Source: Bacteroidia bacterium (GTDB lineage Bacteria > Planctomycetota > Phycisphaerae > Phycisphaerales > SM1A02). Taken from it: a stretch of 6,009 bases of DNA. Positions 1 through 6,009 of this stretch are shown in pieces (the first letter of the stretch is position 1; each line of letters opens with the position of its first letter). The DNA lies in contig JASGCG010000113.1 of assembly GCA_030054235.1 (NCBI GenBank), positions 1-6,009 of the forward strand, written 5' to 3'. A model generated the notes under the pieces. It had not been told where the DNA came from. It made no database searches and saw only the letters and a program-made list of their open reading frames with translations. A program made the translations under genes and the position numbers.

Positions 1-1
1 C

Positions 2-928
2 TACCAAGGCACCGGCTACCGCGACTACCAGACGAACTCCGGCGAGTGGATCGACTTCACGGTGCAGGTTCCTGCGGCCGGCTCATACACGCTGCTTGCC
101 CGGTACACGCTCGGGGTCACGGCATCACGCACGCTGCGTGTGAGCGTGGATGGCTCGGTCGCCGTAAACCTCTGGTCGTTCCCCTCCACGGGCGCATGGG
201 GCGACTGGCGGCTGCTGTCGACCACGCTCTCGCTGCAGCCCGGTACGCGCGTGATCCGCTTGGCCACGACCTCGAACAGCGGCCCCAACCTGGATTCGAT
301 CGCGCTGGTGCCTGCAGGGCAGGGTGCACCGCAGCTCGCGGCCAGCCTGCCGACGTTCGAGCACCGAAGGCCGATCGTCGAGTGGAACCACGCGACCTCG
401 CTCGCGCGCACCCCGACCATCACGAACAATGCGGCCACCACCGCGAACGTCGGCAGCACGGCCGGTGCGGTGGGTGATCCCTTCAACGGGTTCTGCGCCG
501 TCGGCGGACCCATCGTCAACGACGCCGCCTGGCCGCTCGACTGGCGCGGCGTGATGCTCATGGGCGACTTCACGGCCAACTGGATCCGTGCGCTCACGCT
601 CGATGCCGACGGCCGCGTCACGGCCGTGCGCACGTTCGACCAATTCGATCCGCTCGAGCCATCCTCGGAGCGGCTCTACGCACCAGTGTCGATCGAGCTG
701 GATCCGCGAGATGGCAGCCTGTGGGTGGCGCAGTGGCCCGATCGCCTGGCGCGCTACCGCCCAACGTGCCCAGCCGACCTGTCGGGCGATCGCGTGATCG
801 ATGGGTTGGACCTTGGAACGCTGCTCTCGGGCTGGGCTGCGGTCGGCCCGGCCGACATCAACCGCGATGGCGTGGTGGACGGTGCCGACCTTGGCGCGCT
901 GCTGGGTTCGTGGGGCGCGTGCCCCTGA
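2..928 (+). CDS. Secreted protein fragment: CBM6-like module, sugar-dehydrogenase-like propeller end, dockerin-like C-terminus (5' partial)
   Basis: The frame is open to the left edge, so the start lies outside the window; the GTG at 62 is internal because the 20 codons before it read as a good CBM6 strand (GEWIDFTVQVP). Of 308 visible residues, 1-106 look like a CBM6-type carbohydrate-binding beta-sandwich, ending in NLDSIAL. Residues 119-253 resemble the last blades of the glucose/sorbosone dehydrogenase (PQQ-type) propeller: PIVEWNH, then a WRGVMLMGDFTANWIRAL stretch and DPRDGSLWVAQW. Residues 256-308 hold two dockerin-like calcium loops, with Cys256 and Cys307 placed to close the module. 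This suggests an exported protein that binds polysaccharide and is anchored or assembled through its tail. Any enzymatic activity is unproven, because the catalytic and PQQ-binding part would lie upstream. It is transcribed towards the fucose synthase gene and ends 21 bp before it. I am confident of the coding frame and tail, moderately confident of the propeller assignment. Confidence 0.88.
   Translation, partial: YQGTGYRDYQTNSGEWIDFTVQVPAAGSYTLLARYTLGVTASRTLRVSVDGSVAVNLWSFPSTGAWGDWRLLSTTLSLQPGTRVIRLATTSNSGPNLDSIALVPAGQGAPQLAASLPTFEHRRPIVEWNHATSLARTPTITNNAATTANVGSTAGAVGDPFNGFCAVGGPIVNDAAWPLDWRGVMLMGDFTANWIRALTLDADGRVTAVRTFDQFDPLEPSSERLYAPVSIELDPRDGSLWVAQWPDRLARYRPTCPADLSGDRVIDGLDLGTLLSGWAAVGPADINRDGVVDGADLGALLGSWGACP
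767..925 (+). repeat. Duplicated dockerin-like calcium-loop repeat coding for the C-terminal module
   Basis: Two 20-residue units, encoded at 776-835 and 854-913, share the pattern D-x-(S/N)-x-D-x-V-(I/V)-D-G-x-D-L-G-x-L-L-(S/G)-(G/S)-W. The Asp/Asn positions at 1, 3, 5, 9 and 12 match an EF-hand-like calcium loop of dockerin type I. A Cys at 767-769 and a Cys-Pro just before the stop flank the pair. In cellulosomes such pairs bind cohesins; in planctomycetes the partner is not established, so the anchoring role is an inference. Confidence 0.8.
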
Positions 929-930
929 AC

Positions 931-953
931 GTGAACGGCGGCGCGGCCTTCAC
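931..953. terminator. Weak hairpin between convergent genes, possible bidirectional terminator
   Basis: GTGAA at 931-935 pairs with TTCAC at 949-953. GGC at 937-939 pairs with GCC at 946-948 after a one-base bulge, leaving a six-base loop. It sits between the stop of the dockerin-tailed gene and the end of the fucose synthase gene, overlapping the latter's stop codon. No T-run follows on either strand, so intrinsic termination is doubtful. Confidence 0.3.
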
Positions 954-1879
954 ATGTGCCGCGCGAGGAAGTCGTCGTAGGCGATCCGCAGTCCATCGCG
1001 CAGGCTGGTCGTGGCCTTCCAGCCCAGCGCGTGCATGCGTGACACATCCATGAGCTTGCGGGGCGTGCCGTCGGGCTTGCTGGTGTCGAGCTCGATCGAG
1101 CCGGTGTAGCCCACCACGTCCATCACCGTCTCGACGAGTTCGCGGATCGTCACGTCGCTGCCGCTGCCGATGTTCACGAATGGTCCGTCGTAGCCAAGCT
1201 CCATGAGCCTGATGCAGCCATCGGCCAGGTCATCGACGAATAGGAACTCGCGCCGCGGCGTGCCGGTGCCCCACACGGGCACGCTCCGTTCGTGCCGCAC
1301 CTTCGCGTGGTGCACCTTGCGGATGATCGCGGGGATGACGTGGCTGCCCTCGGGGTCGTAGTTGTCGCCGGGACCGTAGAGGTTGCACGGCATCGCGCTC
1401 GTGTAGCGGCGGCCGTGCTGGCGGGTGTAGCTCTCGCACATGGTGATGCCCGCGATCTTCGCGATCGCGTAGGGTGAGTTCGTCTCTTCGAGCGGGCCGC
1501 TCAGCAGCGACTCCTCGCGGATCGGCTGCGGGGCCATCTTGGGATAGATGCAGCTCGACCCCAGGAACAGCAGCCGTTCGACGCCGGCCAGGTGCGATCC
1601 GTGCACCAGGTTCAGCATCGTCTGCAGGTTCTGCTGGATGAAGTCGGCGCGGTAGGTGTTGTTGGCCAGGATCCCGCCGACCTTCGCCGCAGCGATGAAG
1701 ACGAAGTCAGGTCGATGCTCGGCCAGGAAGCCGTAGGTCGCGCGCTGGTCGAGCAGATCGAGCTCTTGCCGCGTCCGTACCAGGAGGTTCGTGTACCCGC
1801 GCTGCTGCAGCCGACGCACGATCGCCGAGCCCACCATGCCGCGGTGCCCCGCGACGAAAATCCGTGCCGAGTGATCCAT
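950..1879 (-). CDS. fcl: GDP-L-fucose synthase (GDP-4-keto-6-deoxymannose 3,5-epimerase/4-reductase)
   Basis: This cytosolic enzyme converts GDP-4-keto-6-deoxy-D-mannose to GDP-L-fucose with NADPH, the second step after GMD, supplying fucose for surface polysaccharide. The 309-residue product has the usual family length. It is an extended short-chain dehydrogenase with the nucleotide-binding GHRGMVG at 11-17, the catalytic Ser-Ser-Cys at 108-110 (SSCIYP), YxxxK at Tyr137 and Lys141, and the family's acid/base His at about 180 in GSHVIP. RREFLFVDDLA at 209-219 is also typical. I chose the ATG at 1879 because family members begin a few residues before the IFVAGHRG strand. An upstream in-frame TTG at 1903 would add eight residues and overlap the serS stop as TTGA. 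No clear Shine-Dalgarno precedes either. It is the last gene of the minus-strand series, 20 bp after the serS frame; gmd is not in the window, so the fucose pathway is inferred to be completed elsewhere. Confidence 0.95.
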   Translation of the reverse strand: MDHSARIFVAGHRGMVGSAIVRRLQQRGYTNLLVRTRQELDLLDQRATYGFLAEHRPDFVFIAAAKVGGILANNTYRADFIQQNLQTMLNLVHGSHLAGVERLLFLGSSCIYPKMAPQPIREESLLSGPLEETNSPYAIAKIAGITMCESYTRQHGRRYTSAMPCNLYGPGDNYDPEGSHVIPAIIRKVHHAKVRHERSVPVWGTGTPRREFLFVDDLADGCIRLMELGYDGPFVNIGSGSDVTIRELVETVMDVVGYTGSIELDTSKPDGTPRKLMDVSRMHALGWKATTSLRDGLRIAYDDFLARHM

Positions 1880-1899
1880 GCCGCGATGGTACTGCGCGC

Positions 1900-2565
1900 T
1901 CAACGCGCTCCGGGCAGGTCGTCGTGGAAGGTGGGCTTGAGTTCGGCGGGTCCTGAAGACTTCGCCGAAGCAGCCGCCTCCGCCGACCCTGAAGTCGTTG
2001 GCGTTGCAGCAGGCTCTGCCGTGGAAGCCGCTGCGCCCGCCGTCGTCTCGTCAGCAAGCGCCTCGATCGCCTTGGGATCGATGCCCAGCGCCTGCAGGTC
2101 CTTCATGCGCTGCACGGCCTTGCGCAGTTGACGCTCGACCAGCCAGCGCACGAAGCTCACAAACGCAATCGCGAAGAGCCCGACCGCGATCGGGATCGCG
2201 TTCGACCAATCCCAGCCGGGTTCGAGCACCGCGCGCTCGGGATCCTGAGGGTCATACGACACCGTCACCGATCGGCCGACCGGATACGCCGTCACGGCCT
2301 CGTTGGCGGCAGACTGCGACGATGCCAAGACCTTGTAGCTGCGCCGATTCCCGTGCAGGGCCTTGCCATCGACCTCGTAGTCGAACTCGATGTGGGCGTG
2401 GTAGCTCGTGCTGGTGCGGCCCTTGTGCGTGGAGCGATGGCTCGTCACCTCGCTCCGCGTCACGGTGCCCGCGACCGTGGGCCACGATGCACTCTTGGCG
2501 GCGCGGTCCCACTCGAGCACACCCTGCACCGTGAAGAAGATCCCCAAGAGCACGAAGATCGCCTG
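1900..2565 (-). other. DUF3592-like two-transmembrane domain portion of the serS frame
   Basis: This region (residues 438-658 of the fused frame) looks like a whole DUF3592 protein missing only its first few residues. It has a hydrophobic helix (QAIFVLLGIFFTVQGVL), a soluble domain containing WPTVAGTVTRSEV and later VTVSYDPQDPERAVLEPG, both typical of the family, and a second helix (IPIAVGLFAIAFVSFV). A basic stretch (VERQLRKAVQR) and a low-complexity Ala/Ser/Thr tail follow. The basic residues after helix 2 place the C-terminus in the cytoplasm and the middle domain outside. No good start of its own exists: the nearest candidate is a GTG at 2553 inside the first helix, with no convincing ribosome-binding site. 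DUF3592 function is unknown; I do not assign one. Confidence 0.75.
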
Positions 2566-3876
2566 GATCGGGATCAGGATGCGCGGGCTGGCGAGCACGG
2601 TGTTGTTGAGTGCGTACGCGAAGTGGATGCGACCCTGCTCATCGCGGTAGCGAAGGTTCAGGCGCCGGCACTGGAAGTCGCCCAGCCGACTGGCGCTGTG
2701 CGTCTCGCCATATGCACCGGTGGGCACGCCATCGCTGCCCGCCTCGCCGCGGCCGGGCATCCAGCACTCCACGTCGATCATGTCCTCGTTCTTCACGCCG
2801 AGGTCGCCGCTGCAGCACTGCAGCAAGCGGTAGGGGAGCTCGAGCCGCTGCAGGAGCGACTCGACGTAGCCGAGCATGCGCTTGTGCCATTCGCGGCTCT
2901 CGGCATCGTCGGCCTTGCACACCACGACCTGCTCGACCTTGTCGAACTGGTGGATGCGGTAGAGCCCCGCAGTGTCCTTGCCCGCCGCGCCTGCTTCGCG
3001 ACGGAAGCACGTGCTCACGGTCGTGTAGCGCAGCGGCAGTTCTTCGTGCGAGAGGATCTCATCGGCGTGCAGGCCCATGAGCCCAACCTCGCCGGTGCCG
3101 GTCAGGAACAGGTCATGCCCCGAACCGCGCTTGGATTCCTCGATGTGATAGGCCTGCTCGCGACCGGCTGGGAAGAAGCCCGTGCCGACCATGCACTCTT
3201 CCTTCACGATCACCGGCACGCCGACGGCCGTGAAGCCGTTCTCTACCGTCATGAAGTCGAAGGCCATGCGCAGCACGGCCTGGTGCAGCCGCATGCCCCA
3301 TCCGGTGAGCGCGTAGTGCCGCGTGCCGGCCATCTTCACGCCGCGCTCGAAGTCGACCATGCGGTGCTGCTTGACCAGATCAAGATGCCCGCGCGGCGTG
3401 AAGCCCTTGCTCGCGGCGAACGGGCGCGATGCATCGAACCCCGCGGGATTCCAGCGGCGGATCTCGACGTTGTCCTCGCTGCCCTTGCCCTTGGGCACAT
3501 CGTGCGCAGGTGGCTGCGGGATCGTGAGGAGCACCGAGTGCCAGTCGGGCTCGATCCGCTGCAGTTCCGACTCGAGCACCGCGACCTGGTTCTTGAGCGC
3601 CAGCGGCTTCGCCTCGAGGTCGCGCAGTTCCGCCTCGAGCCGCGCACGGTCGGCGTCGGCGGCCGACTTCAGCGCGCCCTTGGCCTTGCCGATCTGCGGC
3701 CCGATCTCCTTGCTGATGCGGTTCTGCTCGGCACGCTTGCCTTCGAGCTCGGTCAGGATGCGACGGCGCGCATCATCGAGCGCGATCAGCCGGTCGAACT
3801 CGCAGTGCATGCCCTTGTCGAGGGCTCCGGCACGGAAGCGCTCGGGGTCGTCACGGAAGGCCTTGATGTCGATCAT
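1900..3876 (-). CDS. serS: Seryl-tRNA synthetase lacking its C-terminal end, fused in frame to a DUF3592-like membrane protein
   Basis: Residues 1-437 of 658 are class II SerRS, which charges tRNA-Ser (and tRNA-Sec) with serine. The N-terminal coiled-coil tRNA-binding arm spans about 30-110. Motif 1 lies near 219-236 (GVPVIVKEE), the serine-pocket TGTGE at 259-263, motif 2 near 285-316 with the Cys-Phe-Arg-Arg-Glu pattern at 290-294, and motif 3 at about 421-432, including the serine-site ALNNT and the ATP-binding Arg432. SerRS normally continues for 30-35 residues (helix with E-N-H/Y-Q, then a V-P-x-x-L-x-P-Y-M strand). Here these are absent. After Ile437 the protein becomes a DUF3592-like membrane protein: TM helix about 435-454, a beta-rich domain, TM helix about 560-581, and an Ala/Ser/Thr-rich tail. 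No stop or frameshift separates the parts. The start is the ATG at 3876, giving the family N-terminus MIDIKAFRDDPE. The gene lies 39 bp downstream of nadK. Function of the SerRS part is uncertain; the identity of both halves is clear. Confidence 0.9.
   Translation of the reverse strand: MIDIKAFRDDPERFRAGALDKGMHCEFDRLIALDDARRRILTELEGKRAEQNRISKEIGPQIGKAKGALKSAADADRARLEAELRDLEAKPLALKNQVAVLESELQRIEPDWHSVLLTIPQPPAHDVPKGKGSEDNVEIRRWNPAGFDASRPFAASKGFTPRGHLDLVKQHRMVDFERGVKMAGTRHYALTGWGMRLHQAVLRMAFDFMTVENGFTAVGVPVIVKEECMVGTGFFPAGREQAYHIEESKRGSGHDLFLTGTGEVGLMGLHADEILSHEELPLRYTTVSTCFRREAGAAGKDTAGLYRIHQFDKVEQVVVCKADDAESREWHKRMLGYVESLLQRLELPYRLLQCCSGDLGVKNEDMIDVECWMPGRGEAGSDGVPTGAYGETHSASRLGDFQCRRLNLRYRDEQGRIHFAYALNNTVLASPRILIPIQAIFVLLGIFFTVQGVLEWDRAAKSASWPTVAGTVTRSEVTSHRSTHKGRTSTSYHAHIEFDYEVDGKALHGNRRSYKVLASSQSAANEAVTAYPVGRSVTVSYDPQDPERAVLEPGWDWSNAIPIAVGLFAIAFVSFVRWLVERQLRKAVQRMKDLQALGIDPKAIEALADETTAGAAASTAEPAATPTTSGSAEAAASAKSSGPAELKPTFHDDLPGAR
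2563..2580 (-). repeat. Three tandem imperfect hexamers at the SerRS/DUF3592 junction
   Basis: Read on the minus strand, ATCCTG, ATCCCG and ATCCAG follow head to tail and encode Ile-Leu, Ile-Pro, Ile-Gln. The first two belong naturally to the SerRS motif 3 helix, the last two to the likely N-terminus of the DUF3592 protein. The join therefore lies within this repeat. Confidence 0.7.
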
Positions 3877-3880
3877 GGTC

Positions 3881-3904
3881 GCGCGGAGTGTACGGATTCC
3901 GCGC
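3881..3904 (-). promoter_or_regulatory. GC-rich hairpin in the nadK-serS gap
   Basis: GCGCGGA at 3881-3887 and TCCGCGC at 3898-3904 form a perfect 7-bp inverted repeat with a 10-base loop. It starts four bases upstream of the serS ATG and lies 12 bases after the nadK stop. It could mask the serS start, act as a processing or attenuation site, or be chance in GC-rich DNA. No U-run follows, so a plain intrinsic terminator is unlikely, and nothing resembling a T-box is visible. Confidence 0.3.
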
Positions 3905-3915
3905 AGCCCGTCCGC

Positions 3916-4764
3916 TCAGCCCCGGTAGTCAGGCGGTGCAGCCCAGCGCAGCTTCTGCGAGAGCGTGTTCAGGTACGAGCAATCCGGATTGGCGATCAGC
4001 CGCGCCATGTGGTGATGGCGGCTGACCACGACCGTGTCGCCGACCTTCAGGCTCTCGACCGGGATGCCATCGCAGAGCAGCGACGTGCCGGGATTGGCTC
4101 GCATGAGGTCGAGCCGGACATCGGTATGGCTCGGGACGACCACCGGACGGAACGCCAGGCTGTGCGCGGCTTCGGGCGTCACGATGAGCACTTCGGTGTC
4201 AGGGTGCACGACCGGTCCGCCGGCGCTGGCGTTGTAGGCCGTGCTCCCCACGGGCGTGCTCACGATGCAGCCGTCACCGTCGATCACCGGGCCATCCTCG
4301 CCGTTCAGGCCCAGGCGCAGCTCGATCATGTGGTAGGGCGGCCCGGCGGTCACCACCGCATCGTTCATCGCCACGTGCGAAGCGCTCAGCGAACCGTCGC
4401 GCGCCACCACGCGCACCTCCAGCAGCATGCGGTGCCGCACGAGCGGGCTCGGTCCGAAGATGCTCGGCGCGTGGACCTCGAGCGATGCAAGGTCGAACTC
4501 CGCGAGGAACCCCAGCCGACCGTTGTTCACGCCCACCACGGGCACGCCCGTGCCCGCCAGCCTGCGGCACTGCGCGATCAGCGTGCCATCGCCACCCACG
4601 CTCACGAGCCGATCGAAGCCCACGCGCGGATCGTGCGGCGCATCGACTGCGAACTCCGCCACGACCTCGGCGTGGCGCGCCACGATCGCACGGACCTCGT
4701 CGATCATGGTGGGCCGACCGTCTCGGGTGCGGCCGACGGCAATGGCTGCGCGTGCACGCATCAT
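3916..4764 (-). CDS. nadK: NAD kinase (ATP-NAD kinase)
   Basis: This cytosolic enzyme phosphorylates NAD to NADP, setting the cell's supply for reductive biosynthesis. The 282-residue product has the normal family length and order of motifs: GGDGT at 57-61 (phosphate donor site and catalytic Asp), NNGRLGFL at 80-87, the NAD-contacting Asn-Asp pair at 134-135 (AMNDAVV), the DGCIVSTPVGSTAY block at 164-177, SAGGP at 180-184, and a C-terminal CDG near 231-233. The start is the ATG at 4764, which overlaps the stop of the ABC ATPase gene as ATGA; this implies translational coupling and explains why no separate ribosome-binding site is needed. A second ATG follows directly and may also serve. NADPH made from its product would be used by GDP-fucose synthase further down, but that link is generic and not evidence of a shared pathway. 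Confidence 0.95.
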   Translation of the reverse strand: MMRARAAIAVGRTRDGRPTMIDEVRAIVARHAEVVAEFAVDAPHDPRVGFDRLVSVGGDGTLIAQCRRLAGTGVPVVGVNNGRLGFLAEFDLASLEVHAPSIFGPSPLVRHRMLLEVRVVARDGSLSASHVAMNDAVVTAGPPYHMIELRLGLNGEDGPVIDGDGCIVSTPVGSTAYNASAGGPVVHPDTEVLIVTPEAAHSLAFRPVVVPSHTDVRLDLMRANPGTSLLCDGIPVESLKVGDTVVVSRHHHMARLIANPDCSYLNTLSQKLRWAAPPDYRG

Positions 4765-5708
4765 GACACCAGTCCCTTCGTGAGCCGCATGAAGGCCGTC
4801 TCCAGGTCGGGCCGCTCCTCCGTGAAGCGACGCACCCGGAAGCCCTGCGCGATCAGGCGATTGGGCAGGTCGCTGAGCACGGTGCCGGCGGCCGCATCCA
4901 GGTGCACCTCAATGCGCACGAGCGCGTCCTCGCGCTGCAGGTCGACCTTGGTCACGCCCGGCACCTTGGCGAGCAGGGCGGCGGCCTCCTTGGGGCGCTC
5001 GTCGACGACCACGTGCACCACATGGCCCACGGCGGTCTTCGACATGATGTCGGCCATCGGGCCGCTGTAGACGAGCTTGCCCTGCTCGACGATGCCCACG
5101 TGCGTGCAGAGCTCGGCCAGTTCGAACAGGATGTGGCTCGAGATGATGATGGTCTTGCCCATCGCGCGCAGCTCCTTCAGGAGCTCGCGCATCTCGATGC
5201 GCGCGCGCGGGTCCAGTCCGCTTGATGGCTCGTCCAGCAGCAGGACCTTGGGGTCATGCAGGAGCACGCGCGCGACCGAGAGCCGCTGCTGCATCCCGCG
5301 CGAGAGCCCGTTCACTTCCGCAAGGGTCTTGCCCGTCAGGTCGGTCAGCTCGAGCACGTCCGAGACCGCCTTGCGGCGCGCATCGCCGTGGATCCCGTAG
5401 CAGCTGGCGAAGAACTCCAGGTACTCCTGCACGAGCATGTCGTCGTACGCGCCCATGAAGTCAGGCACGTAACCGATCACCGGGCGGATGAGCGCGTTCT
5501 GGTAGCCCACCGTCTTGCCGTCGATGCGTGCCTCGCCCCAGCTGGGCTTGAGCAGCGTGGCCAGGATCTTGATCGTGGTCGTCTTGCCTGCACCGTTGGG
5601 ACCGATGAAGCCGAAGCAGGATCCCTGCTCGATCTTCAGGTTGAGGTTGTCCAGGGCCGTCAACTCCCCGTACTTCTTCGTCAGGTTGACGGTCTCGATC
5701 ATCGCCAT
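4761..5708 (-). CDS. ABC transporter ATP-binding protein (ABC-2 type, DrrA/CcmA-like)
   Basis: This 315-residue nucleotide-binding subunit powers a membrane permease in the inner membrane. Walker A is GPNGAGKTT at 36-44, the signature LSRGMQQR at 135-142, Walker B VLLLDEPSSGLDP at 155-167 and the switch His at 192 (SSHILFE). The Q-loop position carries Asp83 in GYVPDFMGAYDDM rather than Gln, a variant I recall from ABC-2-type relatives. Residues from about 228 to the end form an extra C-terminal domain like that of DrrA/NatA-type ATPases (DUF4162 region), ending in a DLETAFMRLT motif typical of this group. The start at the ATG at 5708 places the family N-terminus (MIETVNLTKKYG) two residues in. 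Its permease is not in the window, so the substrate cannot be named. It lies 27 bp after the unidentified upstream gene and overlaps nadK by four bases. Confidence 0.93.
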   Translation of the reverse strand: MAMIETVNLTKKYGELTALDNLNLKIEQGSCFGFIGPNGAGKTTTIKILATLLKPSWGEARIDGKTVGYQNALIRPVIGYVPDFMGAYDDMLVQEYLEFFASCYGIHGDARRKAVSDVLELTDLTGKTLAEVNGLSRGMQQRLSVARVLLHDPKVLLLDEPSSGLDPRARIEMRELLKELRAMGKTIIISSHILFELAELCTHVGIVEQGKLVYSGPMADIMSKTAVGHVVHVVVDERPKEAAALLAKVPGVTKVDLQREDALVRIEVHLDAAAGTVLSDLPNRLIAQGFRVRRFTEERPDLETAFMRLTKGLVS

Positions 5709-5735
5709 GGCTGCAGGGATCGTAGCAGCGACACT

Positions 5736-6008
5736 TCAGCGAACCATCGTTGCCGGCACGATTGCATCGACTTGCGGCAGGGGGAAGACCACGCGCACGA
5801 GCGTCGTGCCGGACATGGGCACGGCCTCGCCGTCGATCGACAGGGACACGGGGCCGCCGTCGAGGTTCGCATCATCCGGTTCGACCGTCAGGAAGCCCAT
5901 CACGATCACGCACGGCCGAGAGCACCACGCGCCAAGGTCGAGCGCATGGCCCGCCACGCGCTGCACGGCCACTTCACTCTCCGTCGGGCCGCGCGCGGCC
6001 GCTGCAGC
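5736..6008 (-). CDS. Hypothetical protein, C-terminal fragment (5' end beyond the window)
   Basis: The frame is open to the right edge, so at least 90 residues of a longer protein are visible. A GTG at 5972 is possible as a start, but codons continue upstream without a stop (Ala-rich, then RGPTESE), so the real start is probably outside. GC-rich third positions match the neighbouring genes, supporting real coding. Visible features: an Ala-rich stretch at the edge, two cysteines in AWCSRPCVIVMG, and a beta-strand-like, hydrophobic C-terminal half (SLSIDGEAVPM, TTLVRVVFPLPQVDAIVP). No family is recognised and no membrane helix is obvious in this part. It ends 27 bp before the ABC ATPase on the same strand, so it is likely cotranscribed with it. 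It may contribute to the same transport function, but that is a guess from position only. Confidence 0.6.
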   Translation of the reverse strand, partial: AAAAARGPTESEVAVQRVAGHALDLGAWCSRPCVIVMGFLTVEPDDANLDGGPVSLSIDGEAVPMSGTTLVRVVFPLPQVDAIVPATMVR

Positions 6009-6009
6009 G

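Noticed and set aside
25..643. Minus-strand frames of 202 and 172 codons across the dockerin-tailed gene
   Set aside because: They lie opposite a plus-strand frame with clear CBM6, propeller and dockerin-like patterns, and their translations are low-complexity Arg/Ala/Pro-rich.
1901..1903. TTG start for GDP-L-fucose synthase overlapping the serS stop as TTGA
   Set aside because: It would add eight residues not typical of the family. The ATG at 1879 gives the usual short lead before the IFVAGHRG strand. It remains a minor alternative.
1592..2131. Plus-strand 179-codon frame across the fcl-serS junction
   Set aside because: It overlaps two well-supported minus-strand frames and resembles no family; the stop-free stretch is explained by base composition.
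2551..2553. GTG as an independent start for the DUF3592-like portion
   Set aside because: It lies inside the first transmembrane helix and would remove its front half, and no convincing ribosome-binding site precedes it.
2128..5070. A 980-codon open frame on the plus strand, antisense to serS, nadK and the ABC ATPase
   Set aside because: The three opposite-strand genes have complete, recognisable family motifs. The long antisense frame is a by-product of GC-rich third positions, and its translation is rich in Arg, His, Ala and Val with no domain.
5709..5735. Short GCTGC/GCAGC inverted repeat upstream of the ABC ATPase start
   Set aside because: Only five base pairs with a ten-base loop in GC-rich DNA; expected by chance.

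Overview
The window is GC-rich, coding-dense bacterial DNA with strongly GC-biased third codon positions. It most likely comes from a planctomycete of the Phycisphaerae/Phycisphaerales type. The best clue is the first gene, which ends in a double calcium-loop dockerin-like module closed by a C-terminal Cys-Pro; that lineage carries this ending on many secreted proteins. The taxonomic call is an inference from protein style, not a database result.

Layout: on the left, one plus-strand gene (2-928, 5' end outside the window) encodes the C-terminal part of a secreted protein. It has a CBM6-like module, the last part of a glucose/sorbosone-dehydrogenase-like beta-propeller, and the dockerin-like tail. 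It converges on a minus-strand series of genes that fills the rest of the window, read right to left: the 3' end of an unrecognised gene (5736 to the right edge), an ABC transporter ATPase (4761-5708), NAD kinase (3916-4764, start overlapping the ATPase stop as ATGA), a seryl-tRNA synthetase reading frame (1900-3876), and GDP-L-fucose synthase (950-1879). Gaps within the minus-strand series are 20 to 39 bp, so these genes are probably cotranscribed. They are not one pathway: they mix transport, NADP supply, translation and nucleotide-sugar synthesis. No permease for the ATPase and no gmd partner for the fucose synthase lies inside the window.

The outstanding oddity is the serS frame. The synthetase is normal through motif 3, then lacks the last 30-35 residues of the family. 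It runs without a stop into a two-transmembrane DUF3592-like protein that has no start codon of its own. The join falls on three tandem imperfect hexamers. It is either a genuine membrane-tethered SerRS fusion, a recent deletion between neighbouring genes, or an assembly collapse. The sequence alone cannot decide between these.

No tRNA, rRNA, CRISPR array, insertion sequence, attachment site or convincing promoter was seen. There is no gene-free stretch longer than about 40 bases. Two small hairpins lie in the gaps at 931-953 and 3881-3904.
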